Shown here: in pieces, positions 14,412 through 21,205 of the stretch
Numbering within the stretch: position 1 is the stretch's first letter
Layout of the letters: each line of letters starts with the position of its first letter
IMG/VR virus record: IMGVR_UViG_3300046543_000614
Coordinates: 1 to 38,738 of that record
Source of the DNA: a virus
Length of the DNA: 38,738 bases
Reading direction: 5' to 3' (one strand)
The notes under the pieces: model-generated
Databases searched by the model: none
Told to the model about the DNA's origin: nothing
The model's input: only the letters and a program-made list of their open reading frames with translations
Translations under genes and position numbers: made by a program

Positions 14412-14759
14412 ATGGCCGCTTCCATTGTTATCAGAAATATCGGGGCTACCGCAGCGCTGTCGGTAACGGCCAGCTCGACGGCTGCTGTCACGATTGCGGC
14501 CGCTGCTGGCGAAATTCAGGCTTTTGCATCGTTCCTGAACACCGGCGCCGCAGCGGTTGCGGTGAACATCTCGCCAAGCGGTACAGCGGGGGCTGCTGTG
14601 TTGCCGGTGGCGGGTACTCCGCAAACCGTGATCATGCTGCCGGCGGCAATGACGATGCCGGTGATCTATGCTGTTCCTGCATCGTTCAGTTGCACGGCAA
14701 TCGGCACTGCTGCCGGTCCGTCGCTGGTCTATATCACTCCTGTCGGCGCGCAGTCCTAA
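14412..14759 (+). CDS. Small beta-rich virion protein (115 aa)
   Basis: I chose ATG 14412, two bases after the previous stop, since the longer in-frame start overlaps that gene. The protein is Ala/Val/Thr-rich with repeated strand patterns (AALSVTASSTAAVTIAAAAGEIQAF, GAAAVAVNISPSGTAGAAVLPV, PVIYAVPASFSCTAIG) and almost no charged residues. It may be a diverged relative of the neighbouring 14083 and the 17631 products, all of the same size class and composition. Function unknown. Confidence 0.65.
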   Translation: MAASIVIRNIGATAALSVTASSTAAVTIAAAAGEIQAFASFLNTGAAAVAVNISPSGTAGAAVLPVAGTPQTVIMLPAAMTMPVIYAVPASFSCTAIGTAAGPSLVYITPVGAQS

Positions 14760-14762
14760 GCC

Positions 14763-15485
14763 ATGACACAGCCCCTCGATCTGATCACAGACGCGCTTTG
14801 CGCGATTGGAGCATTGGCGCCTGGTGAGCCGCTGGAGCCTTCGCTGGCGAATCAGGCGTTCAATATGCTCACCCGCATGCTGGATGTTTGGTCGAATGAT
14901 TCGTTCATGATCACCAGCATCAATGAAATCGTGGCTACTATCGGCGGCGGTGGCACAACCTGGACAATCGGTCCGGCCGGCCAGATCAACTCGCAGCGGC
15001 CACTTAGCATCAACAGCGCATTTGTGCGCGTCGCCGGCATCGATTATCCGGTGTCCGTGATCAATGTCGAGCAATATGAACTGATCGGGCTGAAACAGCT
15101 CAATGGCCCTTGGCCGCGCGCGCTCTACTACAATAGCGGTACGCCGCTTGGGGTAATCAATTTTTGGCCCAATCCATCGAGCGGAGAAATCCATCTGATC
15201 TGTGATTTGCTGTTCACGCGATTTGTGACGATCAATGACACCATCCAGTTCACGCCAGGTTATGAAATGGCGATTCTCTGGTCCCTTGCGCTGCTCTTGA
15301 TGCCGGCCTATGGGAAGCTGAACCCGGTGCAGATCCAGATGGTGAAAGACAATGCAAAGTCCGCGATTGCCTCGATCAAAGGCACCAATATGCAGCCGCA
15401 GCAAACAGTCCAATTTGATCCTGCTTTAAACGGGACTGGGCGAGTTAAGGATGCTGGCTGGATCATGAATGGTGGATTTCATTAA
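14763..15485 (+). CDS. P22 gp4-like head completion / tail accessory protein
   Basis: A 240-residue protein. The N-terminus (LITDALCAIGALAPGEPLEPSLANQAFNMLTRMLDVWSND) is characteristic of P22 tail accessory factor gp4, the first protein added under the portal after packaging. The rest has strand patterns ending in a helical block (ALLLMPAYGKLNPVQIQMVKDNAKSAI). It is longer than P22 gp4 (166 residues), as in many relatives. It overlaps the next gene by one base (TAATG). Confidence 0.85.
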   Translation: MTQPLDLITDALCAIGALAPGEPLEPSLANQAFNMLTRMLDVWSNDSFMITSINEIVATIGGGGTTWTIGPAGQINSQRPLSINSAFVRVAGIDYPVSVINVEQYELIGLKQLNGPWPRALYYNSGTPLGVINFWPNPSSGEIHLICDLLFTRFVTINDTIQFTPGYEMAILWSLALLLMPAYGKLNPVQIQMVKDNAKSAIASIKGTNMQPQQTVQFDPALNGTGRVKDAGWIMNGGFH

Positions 15486-16927
15486 TGCCTAATTTCGATG
15501 GATTTGTCGGCGCCGCATATCAGGCGCCATCGATCTATCAGGACGCGCAAGAATGCATTAACTGGTATCCAGAGGTCGATCCAACCAAGCAGCAGGGTGA
15601 GCGCGGTGTAATCGCTCTTTACCCGACTCCGGGTCTTTTGTTGAAAATGACGTTCCCCAATATTTCGGAAGTAAGGGGAATGTACGTCCTGGCCGGCGGC
15701 CTGCAAATGTTGGCAGTTTGCGGCAATGTTCTATATTTGGTCAATGCTGCACTGGTTGCGACAAGCGTGGGAACATTGACTACATCGACAGGACAGGTCT
15801 CCATTTCCGATAATCGCATTTCAGCCTATATCACCGATGGATCAAACCGTTACACATATGTTCTTGCGAGCGGGATATTTGCAATATTGCCTACGACTGA
15901 TGGTGGATTTTCTGGTGCTGATAAAGTTGATTATGTGGACGATTTCTTTGTCTACAATCAGCCGAATTCCAACCAATGGGGGTGCACATCACCACTGTCG
16001 ACGGTCTCTCCAGCATTGAGCTTTTCCAGCAAAGATTCGTCACCTGACAATATCGTAACGCTGATCGCCGATCACCGTGAGGTATTTATTGTTGGCGAGA
16101 AAACGACTGAAGTATGGATTAACGTTGGCGCTTTCCCTTTCCCATTCCAGCGCATTCCAGGCACCTCATTGCAGCATGGGTGCGCAGCAAAAAACAGCAT
16201 TGTCCGGCTCGGTGAGTCCATCGCATGGCTTTCGCAGGACTCCCGCGGGCAAGCAGTCATTGTGCATATGGCCGGTTATTCGCCGCAGCGCATTTCCACA
16301 CATGCTGTCGAGTCGGACATTGCCACCGGTGTAATTAGTGATGCAATCGCCTTCAGCTATCAGCAGGGCGGCCATGAATTCTACCAATTAACGCTTCCGA
16401 CTCAGGATAAAACTTGGGTATATGACTTGGCTACTCAGTTATGGCATAAACGCGCTGCCCGGGATAATTTGAATGGTCTACATCGCCGGCCAGAAAATTG
16501 CCATGTCGTTTTCCAAGGCATGAATCTTGTCGGCGACTATGCCAATGGCAATATTTATGCGCTAGATTTGAACACATTTACCGACAATGGTCTGCCGATC
16601 CTACGCATGCGTCGCACACCGCATCTGACGCAGGAACTGAACCGGGTATTTTATGAATTTCTGCAGGTACAGTTTCAGCCAGGTGTCGGTCTGGTTTCTG
16701 GTCAGGGTTCAGACCCAAAAATTATGCTTCGCTGGTCGGATGATGGCGGTTCAACTTGGTCGTCTTATTACAACATCCCGATCGGAAAAATAGGTGCATT
16801 CAAAAATCGCGCGACAAAGCGCCAGATGGGCTTTGCGCGTGACCGCGTCTATGAGGTAACGATCACCGATCCGGTGCGTGCCGTGATCATCTCAGCAGAG
16901 ATCATCGCCGAGGCTGGAGACAGCTGA
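15485..16927 (+). CDS. P22 gp10-like packaged-DNA stabilisation protein
   Basis: A 480-residue protein (P22 gp10 has 472). The start MPNFDGFVGAAYQAPSIYQDAQECINWYPE and motifs such as KVDYVDDFFVYNQPNSNQWGCTS, IADHREVFIVGEKTTEVW and SIAWLSQDSRGQAVI are typical of the phage stabilisation family, a beta-propeller-like protein forming the hexameric tail hub. It follows the gp4-like gene as in P22. Overlaps the next gene by one base (TGATG). Confidence 0.9.
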   Translation: MPNFDGFVGAAYQAPSIYQDAQECINWYPEVDPTKQQGERGVIALYPTPGLLLKMTFPNISEVRGMYVLAGGLQMLAVCGNVLYLVNAALVATSVGTLTTSTGQVSISDNRISAYITDGSNRYTYVLASGIFAILPTTDGGFSGADKVDYVDDFFVYNQPNSNQWGCTSPLSTVSPALSFSSKDSSPDNIVTLIADHREVFIVGEKTTEVWINVGAFPFPFQRIPGTSLQHGCAAKNSIVRLGESIAWLSQDSRGQAVIVHMAGYSPQRISTHAVESDIATGVISDAIAFSYQQGGHEFYQLTLPTQDKTWVYDLATQLWHKRAARDNLNGLHRRPENCHVVFQGMNLVGDYANGNIYALDLNTFTDNGLPILRMRRTPHLTQELNRVFYEFLQVQFQPGVGLVSGQGSDPKIMLRWSDDGGSTWSSYYNIPIGKIGAFKNRATKRQMGFARDRVYEVTITDPVRAVIISAEIIAEAGDS

Positions 16928-17634
16928 TGCCATTTGAAATTGGAATGCCTAGGCCTGAATCAAGATTTGCAAATCCAGACGGAACAATTACTCGCGATTG
17001 GTATTTGTTTATTGCCAGCTTGCTGCAAGCTGTTGGAGGCCCAAGTGTCATACCGGGTGGCGGTGTGGCACCAATCGATAATCAGATGCAGTTTGAAGAA
17101 TATGCAATCTCTGTGCCCGATGCAATGGCGGCACTGAGAGGAGTTGATGAGTTACGCAATGAACTGGCTACGCTCGGCAACAATCAACAAGCATTGCGGG
17201 CTATTTATGATGAACTAATGACTGCGCTGGACGGAATACGTAATATTTCTGATTTTCGAAATCGGATAGATGATATCGAGTCATTGATTGAAGCGCTTCG
17301 GCCATCTCCTTTACCACTTTTCCCAGAACAATTTATTGCTCCAACTTTGCTCAACTCATGGACAAATTTTGGTAGTGGATATAATCCGGCTGGATATTAT
17401 AAAGATCCTTTTGGGATTGTTCATCTGCGCGGCGTCATCCAAACTGGAGCTTCTCCTTTTATTATTTTCAGGCTTCCTGCAGGTTATCTACCAGCAAACC
17501 AAGAAATGTTTTCTGTCACGGCAAATAATGCTTATGGCCGAGTTGATGTTTTAACTACCGGCGATGTTCAATTTCAGGCAGGCAATAATACATTTGTGAG
17601 TTTAGATGGCATTACATTTAGGGCTTCAAAATGA
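16927..17634 (+). CDS. Tail needle candidate (P22 gp26 position) with knob-type C-terminus
   Basis: A 235-residue protein in the place of P22 gp26 (after gp10). The N-terminus binds-like segment (PRPESRFANPDGTITRDWYLFIASLLQAVGG) is followed by a helical, partly heptad region (about 65-125: MAALRGVDELRNELATLGNNQQALRAIYDELMTALDGIRN). The C-terminal domain (about 135-235) has the pattern of a phage fibre knob (NPAGYYKDPFGIVHLRGVIQTG, IIFRLPAGYLPANQEMF). A slender trimer with a tip domain, as in Sf6 gp26, is a good structural fit, but the helical part is shorter than in P22. It could also be a short fibre. Confidence 0.65.
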   Translation: MPFEIGMPRPESRFANPDGTITRDWYLFIASLLQAVGGPSVIPGGGVAPIDNQMQFEEYAISVPDAMAALRGVDELRNELATLGNNQQALRAIYDELMTALDGIRNISDFRNRIDDIESLIEALRPSPLPLFPEQFIAPTLLNSWTNFGSGYNPAGYYKDPFGIVHLRGVIQTGASPFIIFRLPAGYLPANQEMFSVTANNAYGRVDVLTTGDVQFQAGNNTFVSLDGITFRASK

Positions 17635-17972
17635 CTATTTCTTATTCAAACTTCTTTGCACCGACCGTGCTCACAACATCGGTAGCGACATTATTTACCA
17701 TCCCGGCGCAACCGCCTTCGACATTGCTACGCGGAGCGCGCATTCGCTTGACGAATACCACATCTTTGGCGGCGACAGTGACGCTCTATGCAGTGCCTTT
17801 GGCCGGCACTGCTGGCGTGGGTAATGCATTCGTTTCCAGCAAGACTGTCGCCGCGAATGATTTCCTCGATGTCGATGTGCCGATCATGAATGCCGGCTCT
17901 TTTGTTCAAGCACTTTCCGGTACTGCGACATCGATCACTGCCAATCCAATCTCGGGGTCTTATTTCTCATGA
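17631..17972 (+). CDS. Small beta-rich virion protein (113 aa)
   Basis: Starts in an ATGA overlap with the needle candidate. Low charge and beta-patterned (TLLRGARIRLTNTTSLAATVTLYAVPLAG, ANDFLDVDVPIMNAGSFVQALSG). A similar-looking family occurs in many tailed phages next to tail genes. Resembles in size and composition the products of 14083 and 14412. Ends in an ATGA overlap with the hydroxylase-like gene. Confidence 0.65.
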   Translation: MTISYSNFFAPTVLTTSVATLFTIPAQPPSTLLRGARIRLTNTTSLAATVTLYAVPLAGTAGVGNAFVSSKTVAANDFLDVDVPIMNAGSFVQALSGTATSITANPISGSYFS

Positions 17973-18538
17973 AGAATTTTCAGCGCATCGCTGGCGGCAT
18001 CGATATCATGCCTTTGTTGATGGCGATTAAGCGCCGGCCGGAATTATGGCGTCAAGATACCTACTTGCGTGACTATCCCCAGGGGCCGTTCGGCGAAATC
18101 GAATCAATCATGCTGCGGTTCCCGGAAAAGGGCGTCTTCGCTACCGAGGAAGAGGTCAAGGACCATCTGAGCCGTTACGACATGCATGAAAACATCGATC
18201 AACCAGCATACAAACTGCTGCCGGAAGCTCGCCCGCTGCTGATGAATGCATTTACCTATGTCGCCGGCGAACGCCTGGGGCGCGCCATGATTAACAAGAT
18301 CGCGCCAGGCGGCCGCATCTTCCCGCATGCCGATACGCCGGTCCATGCCGACTACTACACCCGCTTTCACCTAGTCCTGCAAAGCCAGCCGGGGGTCGAT
18401 TTCCGGTGTGGTGACGAACATGTATATATGGCGACTGGGGAGCTTTTCTGGTTCAACAACAAGCTCGAACATGCAGTCATCAACAACAGCGCCGACGACA
18501 GAATCCACCTTGTTTTTGACGTGAGGACATCGCGATGA
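17969..18538 (+). CDS. Aspartyl/asparaginyl beta-hydroxylase-like protein
   Basis: A 189-residue protein. Its second half shows the double-stranded beta-helix pattern and iron ligands of the aspartyl/asparaginyl hydroxylase family: H120 and D122 in GGRIFPHADTPVHAD, H168 in FWFNNKLEHAVINN, and R178 in DDRIHLVFDV as the 2-oxoglutarate-binding residue. Known members use Fe(II), oxygen and 2-oxoglutarate to hydroxylate side chains. It sits among virion genes and overlaps both neighbours (ATGA), so a virion or host protein may be its substrate. The substrate cannot be read from sequence. Confidence 0.78.
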   Translation: MKNFQRIAGGIDIMPLLMAIKRRPELWRQDTYLRDYPQGPFGEIESIMLRFPEKGVFATEEEVKDHLSRYDMHENIDQPAYKLLPEARPLLMNAFTYVAGERLGRAMINKIAPGGRIFPHADTPVHADYYTRFHLVLQSQPGVDFRCGDEHVYMATGELFWFNNKLEHAVINNSADDRIHLVFDVRTSR

Positions 18539-18993
18539 TTACCTGTCATGTCGAAAGCCTGACCGAGCATCTGCCAGAGCTGATGTATCTGCTCCCGCTG
18601 CATTACGAAGAACTGGCGCTCAATAAGGACAAGGTGCCACTGGATCCGCAATATGAAGTCTATCGCGAACGTGATGCCGCCGGCGCCGTTCTCTTTGTGA
18701 CGCTGCGCGATGCCGGCGAGCTCGTCGGCTATTTCGTCGGCTTCATCGCGCCTGGATTGCATTACAAAACCTGCCTGACATGCACGATGGATATTTTCTA
18801 TCTACGCAAGGACAAACGCACCGGCAGCGGCGGCGTGCGGCTATTCCGCTTTGTGGAGGCCGAATTAAAGCGCCGCGGTGTGCAGCGGTGGTTCATGGGT
18901 TCGAAAGTCCATGCGGATGCCAGTGCGCTGTTTAAGCGCATTGGTGCCGCGCCGGTGGAAACGTATTACAGCAAATGGCTCGGGAGTGACTGA
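18535..18993 (+). CDS. GNAT family N-acetyltransferase
   Basis: A 152-residue protein. Strand AVLFVTLRDAGELVGYFVGF (51-70) is followed by the core strand CTMDIFYL (83-90) and the acetyl-CoA-binding loop RKDKRTGSGGVRLFRFVE (91-108, R-x-x-G-x-G type), then FMGSKVHADASALFKRIGAAPVETYYSKWL, the usual GNAT end. It would transfer an acetyl group from acetyl-CoA to an amine. It overlaps the hydroxylase-like gene upstream and the ejection-type gene downstream. A pair of modifying enzymes inside the tail block suggests modification of virion or cell-surface components. Confidence 0.82.
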   Translation: MITCHVESLTEHLPELMYLLPLHYEELALNKDKVPLDPQYEVYRERDAAGAVLFVTLRDAGELVGYFVGFIAPGLHYKTCLTCTMDIFYLRKDKRTGSGGVRLFRFVEAELKRRGVQRWFMGSKVHADASALFKRIGAAPVETYYSKWLGSD

Positions 18994-19784
18994 TGAAACT
19001 GTTCAAATTGATGGAATGGCTGTTTCCGGCCTATTTCCAGATGCATGTCGCGGCTGCCGTAGTAGGGGGCGCCGTGGTCAGTGGCGTAATGTCCTCAGAT
19101 GCATCGAAAAGCGCTGCTGACACTCAGGCTAATGCTGCGAATAATGCAGCACAAACCCAATTAAACATGTATAACCAGACGCGCTCTGACCAAGCACCTT
19201 GGCGCGCTGCTGGATCAAATGCTTTAAGCGCTATTTCTGGTGGTTTTGGTATGGGGCCGGCAAGCGGCGGCGTAGGCTTTGGGCAGTTCAATCATACATT
19301 TGATGCCAATGACCTGAAAAATGGCCTGGCGCCGAACTACGATTTCCAACTTCAGCAAGGCATGGGTGCGATTAATAATCAGGCATCGATGACCGGCGGT
19401 CTAGTCGGCGGCAATGCGCTGAAGGGAATCAACGATTATGCGCAGAACTATGCCAGCGGCGCCTATCAGCAGGCATTCAACAATTACAATACAAATCAGA
19501 CCAACATTTACAACCGCTTGGCGAATATTGCGGGCTTGGGACAAACTTCAAACGGACAGACGGCACAAGCTGGCACTGCGGCTGCTGGCAATATTGGCTC
19601 TGCTCAATTGGCTGCCGGCGCATCGCAGGCCGCCGGCACAATCGGCAGCGCAAATGCCATTTCCGGCGCCGTGAATAATGCCGCTGGATGGTATGCCGGC
19701 AATCAATTCCTGAACAACGGTTCTTCTGGCATATCCGTCCCAAGTTCGGGCTCGTATGCAAACAGCGACTTTCTGACGAGCTAA
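18993..19784 (+). CDS. DNA transfer / ejection protein (P22 gp7-like position)
   Basis: A 263-residue protein. It begins with a hydrophobic segment (LMEWLFPAYFQMHVAAAVVGGAVVSGVMSS) and continues as a Gly/Ala/Asn/Gln-rich repetitive region (NAANNAAQTQLNMYNQTRSDQAPWRAAG, GFGMGPASGG, GASQAAGTIGSANAISGAVNNAAGWYAG). This matches the so-called DNA transfer proteins of P22-like phages, which leave the virion and build a conduit through the cell envelope. The order (needle, then three ejection-type genes) matches P22 gp26, gp14, gp7, gp20, gp16. Confidence 0.75.
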   Translation: MKLFKLMEWLFPAYFQMHVAAAVVGGAVVSGVMSSDASKSAADTQANAANNAAQTQLNMYNQTRSDQAPWRAAGSNALSAISGGFGMGPASGGVGFGQFNHTFDANDLKNGLAPNYDFQLQQGMGAINNQASMTGGLVGGNALKGINDYAQNYASGAYQQAFNNYNTNQTNIYNRLANIAGLGQTSNGQTAQAGTAAAGNIGSAQLAAGASQAAGTIGSANAISGAVNNAAGWYAGNQFLNNGSSGISVPSSGSYANSDFLTS

Positions 19785-19786
19785 TC

Positions 19787-21205
19787 ATGCCATTGCAAAT
19801 CCCAGATCAAACCATCCCGGCACAGATTGCGCAGCCGCCCGATCCAATGCAGCGGATCAGCGGCATGCTGAACATGAAAGCGCAACAGATTGCCAATCAA
19901 TCGAATCAGGCGAATCTGAACGAGAAGACTGCAATCCGTAATCTGGTAAATGATCCCACTGTGCAAAATGATGATGGGAGTCTGAATCAGGACAAATTTA
20001 CGGCCAAGGCGCAAATAGCTGCTCCGACGCTCGGCGCAGGCATCGCCCAGGGCAATCTCGGGAACCAGGCACAGCAGACTGCGAATCAAAGCAGCCAGTT
20101 TGCATTGCATAAGGATTACACGAACACTGTGCTGCAAACTGCTGCCGGCTTGATGCAAGATCCGCGTATCACTGCAGATCCATCGTCATATGACCCAGCC
20201 AAGGCCAATGACGCCCTCACAGAGGCGTTTAATCAGGCCCGGGCTAAAGGTGTACCGGATAACCAGGCGCTTCTCGCTGTAGCCCCTCTAGTCAATGCCA
20301 TCCATACCCCGGGTGCCGTCCGACAGATGTTGGCCAACACGATCCAGGGTCAAATGGGAGCGCCCGGGCAGGCCGCCGAGAATCTTGTTCCCGCCAGCGC
20401 CCAACAAACGCCGACTGCTGACAATGTTGGAAATCCAGCAGTGGCGACTCGCGATCAATTCGGCAAAGTCGGCCCAATGCAGGGCCAGCCGGTGCAGGGA
20501 CAATCGGCGACGCCAATGCCGACTGGCGCATTGCCGCCCGGCGCCAAGGACCAGATTCCGCAGCTTTCGCAGGAAACGATGGTGGCAAAAAATACGATGC
20601 TTTCTGCACCGCTCGCGCATACCACGAATCAGGGGATTTTGCATGAGATCGACAATGTGACAGCCACTGGCCAGGCCGGCCCGGTCTTCCAGAAATTGAA
20701 TAGCCTGATGGGCGGCGTCCTCAAATTCGGCAATGCAGAGGAAAAAGCATCGTCCTATGACATGGTCGGCAAATATATGGAGCGCAATGCCCTCAACGCG
20801 GCCGCAAGCATGGGACCGCAAACGAATGCCGGGCTGGAGGCACAGATCAAGGCGAACGGATCACTTGGCTACAATCCGACCGCGATCAAGGCGATCACAA
20901 AATTGAACGATGCGATCGTCACCGGGACAGAGGCATATTATCCCGGCTTGCAAAAGGCCATTCAGGCGAATCCGCAGCAAGGCGTCCTGGCCAAAAATCA
21001 ATATGATCAGCAATGGGCCAGCGTCTTTTCTCCTACCGTCATGCAGCTCTACAATGCCGTAAAAAGCAATGACAAGGCAGAGGTGAGACGCATCATTCAG
21101 CAAGTCGGGGGTCCGAAATCTGCTGGTGCGATGGAGCTAGCTAATCGTGCAAAAGGCATCCAGAGTCTGATGCAAACCGGCCAATTGCCGCAAGGATCCC
21201 AATAA
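19787..21205 (+). CDS. Ejection / internal virion protein (P22 gp20 position)
   Basis: A 472-residue protein. I chose ATG 19787, two bases after the previous stop. The sequence is mostly helical and Gln/Ala/Asn-rich (QRISGMLNMKAQQIANQSNQANLNEK, DYTNTVLQTAAGLMQDPRI), with a Pro/Gln linker (about 205-265: QGQPVQGQSATPMPTGALPPG). No enzyme motif visible. Place and composition suggest an ejected inner-virion protein. It ends in TAATG overlapping the transglycosylase gene. Confidence 0.7.
   Translation: MPLQIPDQTIPAQIAQPPDPMQRISGMLNMKAQQIANQSNQANLNEKTAIRNLVNDPTVQNDDGSLNQDKFTAKAQIAAPTLGAGIAQGNLGNQAQQTANQSSQFALHKDYTNTVLQTAAGLMQDPRITADPSSYDPAKANDALTEAFNQARAKGVPDNQALLAVAPLVNAIHTPGAVRQMLANTIQGQMGAPGQAAENLVPASAQQTPTADNVGNPAVATRDQFGKVGPMQGQPVQGQSATPMPTGALPPGAKDQIPQLSQETMVAKNTMLSAPLAHTTNQGILHEIDNVTATGQAGPVFQKLNSLMGGVLKFGNAEEKASSYDMVGKYMERNALNAAASMGPQTNAGLEAQIKANGSLGYNPTAIKAITKLNDAIVTGTEAYYPGLQKAIQANPQQGVLAKNQYDQQWASVFSPTVMQLYNAVKSNDKAEVRRIIQQVGGPKSAGAMELANRAKGIQSLMQTGQLPQGSQ

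Noticed and set aside
14244-15413. 389-codon minus-strand frame
   Set aside because: It is antisense to the gp4-like gene and the small virion genes. Its Arg/His/Cys-rich composition is typical of a shadow frame.
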